Source of the DNA: Romanomermis culicivorax
Lineage: Eukaryota > Nematoda > Enoplea > Mermithida > Mermithidae
Length of the DNA: 64,000 nt
Direction: 5' to 3'
Assembly: GCA_963922205.1 (NCBI GenBank)
Contig: CAWUHX010000175.1
Location: 372,001-436,000, forward strand
The notes below the pieces were generated by a model, which saw only the letters and a list, made by a program, of their open reading frames with translations, made no database searches and was not told where the DNA came from. Positions 35,011 through 47,174 of this stretch are shown here, one piece after another; position 1 is the first letter of the stretch, and each line of letters starts with the position of its first letter. A program made the translations under genes and the position numbers.

Positions 35011-35867
35011 TGTAAAAATTCTATCGGGTTCGTTCTGACTAGCATACTGCTATAAAGAATTTCGATGATTTCTATTCAAAAACAGATTAACGTCATCAAA
35101 ATCTATGATTTTAAACTTTGATCTGTCGAAACTCAACGAGAGGGCCAACTTTATGAACGTGTTGTATTTTTGTTGAAGTTCATAGTTGTAGCGCGCTTGT
35201 GTACCTTTCGCGCTTATGTACCCTTTTGGGTTTTCGCGCTTCTGGGCCGCAAACGGGCCCATTCGCGCTTGTGGGCCATACCCGATTTTTTTGTGGTTGT
35301 TTGTAGAAAGTAGAAATACATTTTGTCGAGATCACAGTTTTCTGGTGCCTCGCGCAGGCGTCTATGTTGTAATTTGTTGGATTGAGCAATCTACCGTTCT
35401 CTACCGAATTGTACTTCTGGTTTATAAAAGGGGCATTAGACCTGTAAAACAATTTTGATGCGTTTTATGAGGTCAGCATGTGAAATTAGCTAATGTACTG
35501 GGGAATAAGTGATTTATAGTTTGTACATTGCTGTTCACCTGACGAGAGCCACCGAATTATACAACACACTCCCTGCGACCTCAAGCAGCGAACAAAAAAA
35601 GGCGGGATGGAAAAAGTACTACCTTTGGGGTTGTGATGTGCCATGGAACCCCCTAGCGAAGCATCATTACATATCAGGGCATTACATATGTACAAACATC
35701 ATTTTCAAATCCAAACTAAGAAAAATGTGAATTTATTGACTAAAAATTTCTTAGCCTCTTTATTGACTTTTTGGGACTTGAATGCATATTTTCGAGACAC
35801 TTTCAACAATTTATGAGGTCAAAAGTTAGTTTTTGTACTACTTCCAAGTTCCGACCCTCATACAGAT

Positions 35868-36605
35868 TATGGTTTTTTAGCAGGAGTCCCATTAGAATTA
35901 GTGTTAATGAAAAAATATTTCATTAGCACAGTTGACAAATGTTACTCTGTTGGTGTCGAACTAAAGTGTTGTAACTAAAGTGTTGTAAACTAAAGTGTAA
36001 GTTTGTCAATTCTAATAACCTGCTTTTATTGTATTATCAGCTCACGAAATCATGCTTGATGTTGGTACCTTCAGAAGGAATAAGGCTCTCATCTGATTCT
36101 AATTGAATTAGCTCATTCTTACCTTATGCACTTGGTTAGTTAACCGACAAGTTCAGTGGTTGGTTTGACAGTAAAACTTTTAGGAATCGCCAAGTCACGT
36201 TCTGTTTGGATAAAAGTTTACATGTTTTCATTCTATCTGAAGCTGCGCTTCAACTTCAATGTAAGTTCTCGATTGATTTTTTTAGAAAATGTATATTTGC
36301 TACTCACTATGATTGATTTGTGTAAACTTCAACATATGTCAAAACAGCTGTTTTGAGATTAATAAAGTAGTGTCCAAACCAAGTTAAAAATCATTAAGCA
36401 AAACTTACGAAGAGAATGAGGATAGTGACGAAGTTGTCATTTGTGAAAATGGCAATTTTTGATTTTTCACCACAATTTTGAGATATCTCAAATTTTCTTC
36501 CCGAACTTTTTTTTTTAAAAGTTCTCCCTTTCAGTCATTTGAACGCGAGCTAACGCCGAAAAATTGCACAGCTCTGGTTACATTAGCACCGTGCTTAAAA
36601 CCCTG
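35868..36605. mobile_element. TTAGCAC hAT-like element (738 bp)
   Basis: Flanked by ATACAGAT (35860-35867) and ATGCAGAT (36606-36613), an 8-bp duplication with one mismatch. The right end GTGCTTAAAACCCTG is the inverse of the CAGGGTTTTTAGCAC end at 55061. The left end is decayed. Non-coding. Confidence 0.65.
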
Positions 36606-37210
36606 ATGCAGATGTCACGTGTAACACCTGACTTCTGCCAACTGATTTCTACACCTACCCGAAAGCATACATATAGCAAAGCTCCTAGGAGGACTGGACG
36701 GCATCAGGCAACTATTTTTTAAGTGTCATCACTTAAAAAAGCCGCTAATTTACCCCAAATTTTCTTAGTTTTTTAAGCGCAACTCCAACTCAAATAGTCA
36801 TTAGCACAGGCACCTAACTTTATCAGTGCCGCGTAAAAAAACAGTGCGTGTCATCGAGTTCCCGAAACTTTAGGGATGTCATTGAAGGAAAGAATTTACC
36901 TTTTTTCGCCTAAAAAGTCCGAAAAAACAGTTCTAAAGTAGCGATTGTCGCTTAAAACCATAAAAATATGTATTTATGGTGCGAAGCGCTGAATTGAGAT
37001 GTTTCAGATTTTTTCGTCCAAGAGGATGGGATTCCTATGGCTGGCCCATTTCATCCATATGATTGGCAAATCTTAGGAGGCGACGTTTTCTTAGGGGGTT
37101 TCTATGGCAGTTTCCCTCAATTATATTCATGTATGCCTTAGAGTCCGATTTTGTGGACCTCTGATTTTTCCTTCGTTTGATCGTGTTTAATCTTGACATG
37201 CATTTTTTAG

Positions 37211-37315
37211 TAACGTGCATTGGACTGATAAAGAAGTGGAGTCGTTAAGAGTGGCCTTGACCAAGTTTTGCAATGATTTAGATCATATTTCCGACGAAGT
37301 CCGGCTAAAAACGAA
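37211..37315 (+). CDS. BAP18: BAP18 coding exon 3 (SANT/Myb-like domain)
   Basis: Acceptor TTTTTTAG, donor GAA/GTAATG (weaker than consensus), 105 bp. The first base completes the codon left open by exon 2, and two bases remain for exon 4. Encodes HWTDKEVESLRVALTKF and NDLDHIS, the SANT-type helix block of BAP18 (family pattern WTxxEIxxLRxAVxRFGxDLNxIS). Correct phase on both sides and correct order with exons 2 and 4 make chance unlikely despite 4.2 and 15.6 kb of intron around it. Confidence 0.85.
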
Positions 37316-38433
37316 GTAATGAAATTTTTTTTATACTCCAGGGTGGCTACCAACAGGGAAATAACCGAGGAGTTTTTCAGGAACCGGAAAAACTGTGACT
37401 GAGAATTTCGTAAACAGGCCACACTTGGGCCCAATTACCAGAAAGTGGTTAAACGTGGGCGCGTGTAAAATGGCGAGTGAAATCCCAGATAAATAAAAGT
37501 TGAGTGAAATCTCGGGTAAAATAGTAGGTAAATAAAAGTCGTATAAAATCTGGGGTAGAATCGCGGGTTAAAGCCAGGCCTGTAGGCAGGGGGTTTGGTG
37601 GGTCATGGGTTAGTAAAAACAACGTTTTGTTTTTCCTTCAAGAAAAAGTCAAGTCAGGAATGCCAATTTCAAAGTGAATTGTGTGAAAAAATGTATGTCC
37701 CATAGTCCCCCTGGAAAAAATTCCTGACTAGAGGCTAGGTAGAAGAACACCATTTCCAGCTACACTATCATTTGAAGGTGCAAAAATTTTGAAACAAATC
37801 TTTTGCTTTTCAAACTCCGTTGAAATGAAAGTAATCAATAGGTTTTTTACATCAATATTTTGATGTGCGAATCTGATGAAAATTGTGGCTTTTAATGAAA
37901 ACATTTGAAGGTTAAATAATCTACCAGAAAATGCTCTCCAAATTGAAAAAACAATAACTCTTACTGTCTTTGAGTTAATAAACAAATACCATCCATGGTA
38001 TATTAACTGAAACGCACTAGAATGTGTTTTTTATAAAATGCTTGTAAATCGAAGAATGTCAAGAATTAGTACTATCTTTAAGAATCGTTTGCACAAAGTC
38101 TTTACTGAAGAATTTTGTACTCAAAAATTGTTTCTTAAGTTTTACAAATTGTCCTATGTGACATAATAGTACCTACTTGCACATTGTTATTATCTACAAG
38201 CATTTCAAAGAAAACAGATCATGGCCAGATTTCTGGGTCAAGGCACCTTTGTACTAAATTTTTTTGAGCATGTAAAATAAAAATGATTAACAGCAAATAA
38301 TCATTAGTAGTTTGAAAAGAGAGAATTAAGAATTTCTGACACGTTACGTGGTAGTTTTCGGGAGCTCTTGATGACTTGTCTTATAGTATTGGAAGTTGCA
38401 GTCAAAAAACACCGGAAATTCATTACTCTAACG

Positions 38434-38572
38434 CAGGATTTTCTTTTTCAGCACAGTGTTAATAAAGTTGGATATGTGGTAATGAACATTTTAGCTGTGC
38501 TAAGAAAAAGTAATGCCAATTAAGGAAAGTTAGCGGCTGTTCTAATGGGACTCGTGCTAAAAAAGAACCCAG
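38434..38572. mobile_element. 139-bp TTAGCAC hAT-like MITE
   Basis: Flanked by perfect CTCTAACG at 38426-38433 and 38573-38580. Ends CAGGATTTTC...AGCACAGTG and GTGCTAAAAAAGAACCCAG. Interior words (AATGGGACTCGTGC) tie it to the repeats at 34405 and 35868. Confidence 0.8.
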
Positions 38573-38912
38573 CTCTAACGCATGGCGAATTGTAAATAGT
38601 GATTATTAAGCAAGCCAATACCTCGTCCGTACGCTCAAAGTAATTAGCTATCAGAAAATTCCCTTGCGTGAACTTCATTCCTACACACAATACAGTAGGG
38701 CATGAGATTATTTCAGGATAACTGCAGCTACAGGAACGTGAGCGGATGGCTCACATAATGGGGGAAGTAGCGCACGGTCATGAGACGTGCTATTCCCTTG
38801 AACTATAAGAATTGTTCCATAGTGAGATATCGGAATTTTGGTTTTTGGATACCCTATTCATACGACTTAAAACAAGGTCACCATGAAAAACATATAAAAA
38901 TGGTGGGTTGGG

Positions 38913-41900
38913 CAGGGTTTTTTCCGCACGCCTTCATCCGCACCGTGCGAAAAAGACCCAAAATTTTTTCCGTTCAGAGCTGGAATCATTTGAGAGAGTG
39001 TGAAATAGGCAAAAATTGTAGATTGCCAAGAAAATCTTGAAAAGTATATTTTTTTCCAATTCGAAAACACTATTTTAGATTGATTGAGCGGAACTAATAG
39101 TTGCTGCTGTCATTTCTGTGATTAGAGCTGAAGATTTATAGATTTTGATTAATTTTTCAATTTAAAAATTTTTTTGATATTCTAGAATTCTGGAAAATGA
39201 GTCTTTTCAATACTTATTCCCAAAACAAAGTTCAAAAAACATCAAGCGAGAAAAAGAATTCATGAAGTTCAATAAAAAAAATCGCGATTTCCAACGAAAT
39301 TCAAACCGAGTACTGAAGATTACCTATTGATGAATGACACGAGGAGCTTCAAATCATGAAAACTATGCGCGTTAACTTTTCCGGTGCATAGCACCAGAGA
39401 AAATTTGAACACAGGAATTTTGAAATGTTGAAAAATCATAGCTAGCACGTCAGTGCTAGACTATAATATGTTTCATTTTGGGCACGCCGATTTTCACGTT
39501 TAAGACAAGATTTCTAAAAAACTATAAGACATCCAAAGCTGAAATTTGGCAACAATATAGAACTCGATGCGGGCTACAATATGGTACCACTTAGAATACT
39601 GTAGACATACTGTTAGCTAAAGTTATGAGACAAACTAGAGTACTGTTTTGCCATTTTTTCATAACTAACGATTATTCTAACCGATTAGCTCGATTGTGGT
39701 ATTGATATCTTCAGTATGGTCATATCTCGGGACCACCACGAAATCTTTTCGAAATATGCAAATGCGACCTTATTTCAATGTAAAGAAAAATCTCAAAACT
39801 CCGACCAGTAATAGCTTTACGAATATTTAGTCTTTCTAGACGATTCTTGTTCCGTTGGATGCAGCTCCTCGGGTTGTACGAGATACTGACTGGCGGTTTG
39901 AAAATTTAGTGTAAACTTAATTATCATAGAAAATATGCGAATTTGGCCGAGTTGGGGTAGATGACCGCACAAATATCTCGAGTTGTATAAGTCGTAGAAA
40001 GCTAATTCTTTTTTTGTTCGATAGCTGAGTAAAATGCCCAGAGTAAACCACCTTAACATCTAGTATGTGCAGTGTAAAGAAAGTGTAAACAAAGCGAAAA
40101 TGTCCATTTAAAAATTTTTTTGCGATTTTTGTTGCACCATTGAAACGAGCTTGTTTTTCTACTCTACAGTTTTGATATTTGTTTTTTGTAAAAATGTATA
40201 GTACGTTAGAAATTTTCATAAATGTTGTTTACAAAAATTTTTTTTTCGATTCATCGATTTCAAGTAGCACCGTTGCAAAGAGCGTATTTTGTTGTCCCTG
40301 ATGCATATTTTTGTTTTTCGAAATATCTCAACGTACGCTTAAAATTTGCATAAATGATATAAGCCGGAAATTGTAAAATTCGCCACATTTTAGTGGCGTT
40401 CGTACTATACTTCGAAAATACACTTTTTCAGTAAAAATTTTTTACACCTTCCTTGCAGGAGCTTGAAAGTACGATATTTATCTGAAATGCCAGGAAATGG
40501 CAGAAAGGAGAATTATGTTTTTCCTTTTTGCTTGTTTCACTGGCTTAAAAGTTCGATATTAGGCCTCCCCATCATTTCATTTTAGCAAAATTTTAACTCA
40601 AAAAAACTCTCGATTTTCTGATAAACATATACGGCCCAGTTTTTTAAAAGACAAAACGTTTTTAAGCCTCTGCGCATGAAATTCACTTGTCTAGTAGCAA
40701 TTTTTACAATCTACATGATTACTGTATGTACAATACATACTTCGTTTTCACGATAGAACACACGTGATGCCTCTAACTGCATGTATAAAATTCATTACAG
40801 GCTTGTACAAAAAAAAGTGCTATAATTGACAAAAACTATACAGAACAATAACCATTCTCTAATACTAGGAACTGGCAAAAGATGAATATGTTTCTTCTTG
40901 TCCTATATTTCACTGAGCATAATACTATACTTCGTTTCCAAGAACCTGGTTGTAAACTTACCGTATTCTTGATTCACACGTATTGTTTTCTCTGAGTTTA
41001 AAACGCTGGAATTTAAATTTCTAATACGATTAATACAAGTTTAAACTTATTTGAAACTATGCTTTGGCTAATTTTACTCAAATAATGTTCGTCAGTCTCC
41101 CAAAAATCGCCATCAACAAAAATTTTGCTGTTTACCAGCAATTAATTTTCCGAATTTGTTTCAAATTGTGTAAATTCGTTGCCTTGCGAATCAGGAATAC
41201 TGTGGGTTCACCACCTACTTTTCGGAAACAAGGTATAGGCCACTGCATTGTATACAGTAATGAAAAATTCTAACAAGGAATGGCACATAAGTAATTGCAA
41301 AGATTTCGGGTTTTTCATTAAACCAAAGTTTTTTCTTCTGTAAAAATCAACTTTAATAACTGATACTGAAATTTTTCAAAGATTTGTCCATTTTTGCGCA
41401 GAGGCATTTTCAGAAATGACTAAAAAACTGGGCGCGTATATGTTTATCAGAAAATCGAAAGTTTTTTTGAGTTAAAATTTTGCTAAAATGAAATGATGGG
41501 GAGGCCTAATATCGAACTTTTAAGCCAGTGAAACAAGCAAAAAGGAAAAACATATTCTCCTTTTTGCCATTTCCTGACATTTCAGATAAATGTATTCTAG
41601 AGATAATTTGTAATACTCTCGGTTTAGATTTTCCCTCGAAAAATTATGGCATTAACCAATTTTCCAAAGAAATACATTAAAAATCAAATTCATATTTAGC
41701 GCGAAAATTCCAATTGTCACTATATTTTCAAAGAAAGTGCCATTTTACTCGCTCTAGTAGAGACATAGCATAGCAGATTCATGGAAACAATCGAGGATAA
41801 CTGAGAAATAAAACCAAACTTCTTTTTGTTTGTACTTCAGCTTGGTTTTAGTGAATATTATAAATTATTGTGATTGCCGCTGCGGAGCACCGGAAAAATT

Positions 41901-42055
41901 TGAGATTTTGGCCTCCTAAATTGCACCAAAATATATCTTTTAATCAATGCTAGCAGTAGCAGGGCCCAAAAAAATTTCCGTTCTGTGCGGAAAATGCCCA
42001 AAAAATTTTTCCGCACAGCCCAGAAAAGTCCGCACTGTGCGGAAAAAAAACCCTG
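38913..42055. mobile_element. 3.1-kb hAT-like element with TTTTCCGCAC ends
   Basis: Left end CAGGGTTTTTTCCGCAC; right end, read inverted, CAGGGTTTTTTTTCCGCAC. Flanks GGGTTGGG (38905-38912) and GGGTTGAG (42056-42063) agree at 7 of 8. The flank is G-rich, so the limits are less certain than elsewhere. It contains the long inverted repeat at 40476-41591 and no transposase frame. Confidence 0.6.
40476..41591. repeat. 200-bp-arm inverted repeat (foldback)
   Basis: 40476-40676 and 41395-41591 are near-perfect reverse complements over most of their length (ATTTATCTGAAATG, TTAGGCCTCCCCATCATTTC, GAGTTAAAATTTTGC), with a 718-bp spacer. A third, diverged, partial copy of the left arm lies at about 40868-40935. 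No protein. The arms could pair in RNA or single-stranded DNA. Confidence 0.88.
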
Positions 42056-42485
42056 GGGTTGAGTAACCCGCCACTTATCTAGGTTTTGTAATACGAGAAC
42101 TGAAAAAAGGTAGATTTTCAAGTTAAACATGGGTAAAATCGTTGGTAAAAGGCGGGTTAAACATGGGTTACCTTACCTGAGATTTTAACCTTACTTTTAT
42201 TTTTTCCGCGTTATGTAATTAGGGTCTCAGAGCAATTTTTAAGCGATTTTGAGATGATTTCAAGAAATTCAAAATTTTTCGCCCTGAGCCAAAAAAAATT
42301 CGTTTTTAGATATGCACGTCTCGTTATTGAGTGGCGGTGCTGCAAATCATCACATAATTCTAGTATTTCTCGGCCCTCTTTTTTCGCTAAACTTTGGTGG
42401 AAAAAATTTTGAAAATGCTGAAAAATAGCGTTGAAAACGAAAAAATTTTGGGACTTCTTGATCGAAAAGATATATCTAAGGCTAG

Positions 42486-42846
42486 CATACATGCAATTGG
42501 GAAGAAGTGTTATAGGAACCCCCACCCATAAATCGTTGGCCATATGGCTAGCCATTAATCGACCCCCACAGGATTTTCCAAACCTATGGCCAGCCATATG
42601 GTAGTCATAGAGACCACCAATACTTTTGGTCTGAAAATGTCAATTTTTGAACAAAAAATGGTAAAAAAGGTCAATTTTCTCGGCGCTTCGCGCCATTAAT
42701 ACATTTCTGCGGTTTTCCAAACAAAAATACTATTTTTTTCCTTCAGAGACTCCTCCCCTAAAATTTTAGGGAATCAGTGACCCCCGGCCCAAAAAAAAGT
42801 CGTCTCACCCCCAGACCTCGGGAACCCGTTGCATGTATACATCCTA
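42486..42846. mobile_element. CATACATG-family element, inverted copy
   Basis: Reverse complement of the family at 42900-43289 and 26731-27161, starting CATACATGCAATTGGG and ending GTTGCATGTAT. It lies about 55 bp from a direct copy, so the pair forms an inverted repeat. No clear target duplication. Confidence 0.7.
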
Positions 42847-42899
42847 GTGCACTTAGAAGCTCAAAACCTCAGAATTAATGATTAAATTGTCTTTGCTAT

Positions 42900-43289
42900 C
42901 ATACATGTAACGGAGCTCCGAGGTCTGGGGGGGGGGGTTGGAGCACTTTTTTCGGGCCGGGGGTCAGTAATTCCCAAAATTTTGGGGGGGAAGGAAAGTA
43001 ATTCCCTGAAGGAAAAAAATGGATTTTTTCGTGAAAAATGTTCGAAAAACGGTTCAAAAAGTAGTAATTTTTGTCTAAAAATGATAAAATATGTACTTAT
43101 GGCGCGAAGCGCCGACAAAATTAACGTTTTTGACCATTTTTTGGTCAAAAATTGACATTTTTCATGAAAAAATGACATTTTTTAGTATTTTTCCGACTAA
43201 AACTATGGGGGTCGCCCAATGGCTAGCCATATGGTCGACGATTTCTGGGGGGGGGGTTCCCATAGCACTTCCCCCCAATTACATGTATG
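42900..43289. mobile_element. 390-bp CATACATGTAAC-family element
   Basis: Flanked by perfect TTTGCTAT at 42892-42899 and 43290-43297. Includes the GGCGCGAAGCGCCG palindrome at about 43101. Confidence 0.9.
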
Positions 43290-43435
43290 TTTGCTATGAT
43301 CCTCACGCATGGTCTTTGGCATGTCGTCATTACTGATCACTTACTTACCCTTCAACAGTTTTCATCGTCTAAAATATCTGATCACACTTCTGAAGAAGTG
43401 ATCTTCGATATTTTGTTCCAATATTTGACGAGAAA

Positions 43436-43648
43436 CATACCTGTAAGACCTCCGACCAGTAGGGGGGGGGGGGTAGAAAAAAGTCGAAATTTTTCCCAAA
43501 AAAGGCCAAAAAACATACACTTTTTTGAAAATTTTTTTAATTTTTTCCAAACTGGGGGAGGGTTGGGGAGGAAATGATTTTGGGTACAGGGTTGGCCGAG
43601 TTGGGGGGGTTCCCCCCCCCCCCAACACCCCCCCCACGTACAGGTATG
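43436..43648. mobile_element. 213-bp CATACCTGTAAG-family element
   Basis: Flanked by perfect ACGAGAAA at 43428-43435 and 43649-43656. Termini CATACCTGTA and TACAGGTATG. Homopolymer G and C runs flank a TTGGAAAAAATT-type core. This is the best-preserved short form of the family. Confidence 0.92.
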
Positions 43649-45529
43649 ACGAGAAATAAGATAATGATGATTAATTTTTAGGGAATTTTTAAATTTTCTG
43701 AACATAAATTTCTTGCGTTTGAAATATGATCCCAACATCATCAGTGCTACACAATGACAGAAGTTCTTGCTAGTCGAAGAATCGAAATTTATGGGGTCTG
43801 ATTTTTGAATTTAAATGGAATTTTTTCACTCCTATTATTTAGTACGATTTTCGCTGATTTTCCCAAGTTTATAAAGCATCTTTTGCTTTTGGCTGATTTT
43901 TCTTATAGAAAACATCAGCCCATTGCGCAGGTCTGATAATCATTCTGAACTTAAAAAAATGAATCGTATTATTTGGATAAGTGTTGAAGAGATTCATTTT
44001 CCTGCATTCTATAATATCGAAAGCCGAAAGTTTTCTGGTGCTAAGGATGAATCTAATGCGTTCGAAAATTTTTTACCTCTTTTTTTCTTTGGGATACGAT
44101 CAAGACATCATTCTAGACACAAAATGTGAAGCCTCCAATCAAGTATAAGAGAAGATGCATTCTCAGCGTTCCAGGATATAAAAATCTTTAAATTTTTCCG
44201 GCGCGAATTTAAACCTTTAAAGCTTCAGCTCTTATCACACAAATGTTAGCAGCAACTGTTTTTTACTCTATAGTTCGGAATAATGTCACCGAGTTTGAAA
44301 AACACTGAAAATTTTCTATTGAATCGACAATTTACGCTTATTTTACGCCTTTCTCACATAGTTTTAACTTGAAATGAAAAAAATTTATTGTGCCAAAAAA
44401 ATTTGGAATCGTTTCCGCATGCTGTTGTTCAAAAGTTCAAATGCGAACTTTGTGTTACATAATTGTCAAAACCAGCTAGTGGTGTTCGTTGGATATCTGG
44501 ACATTCGAACTATTTATGGAAAAATTTTAGCACAAATGACGAATAAAAATAAGGAAGTCAGAGCACTAAACAGATTCGTTGAACAGGCGCTAGTGAAATC
44601 CAATCAAACAAATTTGTAGATGACATAAATGCGAAGTGATCAGGTGAAAAAGTTGAGAACTTACAGTTTTTTGTCTTTATTTTCGATTTGTCTTCTTCTG
44701 TAGTCGATATTTCCTGCTTGTTTTTTTTAAGTTTTTTATTCTGATTTCCTTCATCTGACTGCATCAGCTTCTTAGGTGAAATGAATTATTCAAAAAGTTT
44801 ATAGTAGTAAATTTTTTTCAATGTCTGTCTTCGCGGACTCCTTGGAATTTATTTAATCCCACTCGAAAAACAGTATGTGTAGGTATTCTTCGTATTCTCG
44901 TATAATTCTTGGATTTAACTGTAGTCTTTTCCTTTTTAATGTTGCTCAATATTTTATCATCAATCTAACCACGGGATGTACTTTGAAATTTATAAATTAA
45001 ATTTTCTACCATGGTTGCCAAGGTAAAATACAAAGCGCTGAATTACAAATGGCGCCCAGTTGTGTTACAATCGATTGGACGTAACAAACACAGGCACAAT
45101 TTCTTCTCACTTACACTTGTAATTTTTTGAGCATGGAGCTTTTTTCACAAATGTGGAAGAGAAAGTGGCCGTCAAGAACAAAGAGGTGTCTTTTGGTGCG
45201 TTTTAGAAAGCCAAAATCTTCAAATTTTACAACGCTGCACGCTGATTTTAGACATAGTTATCATAATTTGAATTTCACTCGAGCGTGATTCTCAGGAAGT
45301 CAGGTACCGTTTCCTAGTCAACAACACAATAACAATCAATAATGTTCACTAACCATGGACATTCAACGTTTAGGTTTTGATTCCAACTTTTCTGATGATT
45401 TTATTTTTTTCACATGATGATTGTTGAAGTAAGACAATTTGAAATAGGAAAATTTTTAGTATCTATCATCATCGGTGATGACATCGAAAAACATTTTAGA
45501 AGCTTCGATTTGTGATTTTGGCGCATATA

Positions 45530-46438
45530 CTGGGTGAGTCAAAAAAAGGCGACCGGTACTGACTTTCATCACTTTTGAACGGATGAAGCTTTTATAATGC
45601 GGATTGCTGCATTAGAATCAGAGGTCCCCAAGGTCAGATTTTTCAGGTAGGGGTAAAGTTGAAAGTTTTCGGGGGTAGTGAAGCTGAATGTTCACTAAAC
45701 ACTTCATTTTGTCTCTAAATTAGGCAACCAGTGACAAATTTTTTAGACTTTAGGTGGGGTAATACCCCCCTCATACCCCTCCCCATGGGGCTGTCTGATT
45801 AGAATGCGCTGTTTGTCTTTGTTACAAGGGCCAAATTTTATGCTCCCAGACTTTATCGCACAAACAGAAATTTAGTAAAAGCGGTCATTTTTCAAAAAGT
45901 AAAAGTGTGAAATCAAAGTAAAAGTTGTCCTATTGTGAAAAAAAAATTTGTTTAGCTGTTTACACACTATAATACTTTAAAAATCACCCAGATTTGTGAG
46001 TTACGCGCGATTTAAAGTCAGCAACTTCCTGTTTCAATATGGGCAAAATTTCGCCAAAATCAAGAGCCTTTGTTATGAAATAGGAAAAAAGGCAAAATTG
46101 AAGCAAAATCAATTGTCATTGACCAGATCGAAAAACGATTAAAATTATTGGTGAAACAGAAAGTAGGACACACTAAAACGGCTCTCTTGTATTGGGTCTA
46201 TATTGTACCTTTCTGTAAGACAATTTGATTTTATCAATTTTTCAAAATTTATTGGCAAAAAAAATCGATGTTTAGTATTTTTGATTCTAATCCGTCAATA
46301 TTCGACCAATCTGGCTGGAACATTGCAGTTTTATGCCAGATGTTTTATCCATCGACGACAAGAAACCGCATTAAAAAAGCTCCACCCGTTTGAAAGCCAT
46401 AAAAGTCAGTACCGGTCGCCTTTTTTTGGCTCACCCTG
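45530..46438. mobile_element. Tc1/mariner-type non-autonomous element
   Basis: TA on both sides (45528-45529 and 46439-46440). The terminal inverted repeat is about 36 bp and nearly perfect: CTGGGTGAGTCAAAAAAAGG followed by CGACCGGTACTGACTTT, against its inverse at the right end. A CAGGGTGxxxCAAAAAAA start and TA target are typical of Tc1/mariner. Without the inner 179-bp insertion it is about 720 bp. A degraded frame from 46037 may be a transposase N-terminus but is too broken to call. Confidence 0.8.
45619..45797. mobile_element. 179-bp hAT-type MITE
   Basis: Flanked by perfect ATTAGAAT at 45611-45618 and 45798-45805, inside the Tc1/mariner-type element. Starts CAGAGGTCCCCAAGG and ends GGGGCTGTCTG. 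Confidence 0.92.
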
Positions 46439-47174
46439 TATATGACCAGATATCCGGATATCCGATCAATACAAAAACCTAGATGTCCGGATGTCAAAAA
46501 ATATTCGATGAACATCACCAGTACCTAGCAAAGCATAGAATCAGTTGATCAAAAAATTACGGAGATAACAGCCTCGGATGATTCGAAGATCATAGTCCGG
46601 TTTCATCAAAGTTACTTAAGCCCCAGCTAATGTAGCTTAAGCTGTAGCAGAATTGTTTCAGAGACTGAAAGAAAAATGTCCCTGAAATTGATGAAAATAA
46701 AGACTCAAATAACAAAAGTAATTCATGCTTCAACTAATTCATCAAATTGTGGTTTTCAAGTCATACTATGTTCTAACTTGACATCTGTGTAATCAAGTTT
46801 GGGCTCAGTTACTCAAAAGCTCCTTATATTATAGATGTACCTAAAGTATAGAGGTATCTCGAGGAGAAAGTTGCAGCTTAATCAAATAATAATTAAAGTT
46901 GTTTCTCGAAACAATGTGCACCGATTACTTTGATTAAGGTACACCTTAAGGAGCAGTTTTTTCGTTTCACTACTATACTGTAACCGCCATTAAAGAATTT
47001 AAATCGTCGGTAGGGATCGGCAGGGGGGAAAAATTTTACTCCGGCCGTGGCCGGAACCGGGGGAAGAATTTTACCCCGGCCGAGGTCGGGGTAAAGAGAC
47101 ATGTATATACACCAAATATAAATTTTGTCATCAACTTGCGATAAATTGAATCGATTTAGCAAATCAGTCAAGAC

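Larger units (their letters stand above)
33054..37210 (+). other. BAP18 intron 2 (4.2 kb)
   Basis: Holds diverged copies of the CATACATGTAAC element (about 33130-33460 and 36850-37136), a block similar to 45210-45505 (33550-33830), and two copies of a TTAGCAC repeat (34405-35010 and 35868-36605). No additional exon was found. Confidence 0.6.

Noticed and set aside
34890..35012. Acidic frame with SLSKSGEEIDDIDEVV that might be a terminal exon
   Set aside because: Lies in a repeat whose second copy at 36370-36450 has the same DNA with stops; no splice support.
43362..43741. Gly/Pro-rich frames of 91 to 119 codons on the minus strand
   Set aside because: Produced by G and C homopolymer runs of a CATACCTG element and AT-rich flank.
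44374..44619. 81-codon + frame
   Set aside because: Starts in a GTGCCAAAAAAATTTGGAAT repeat word and matches nothing I know; no splice context.
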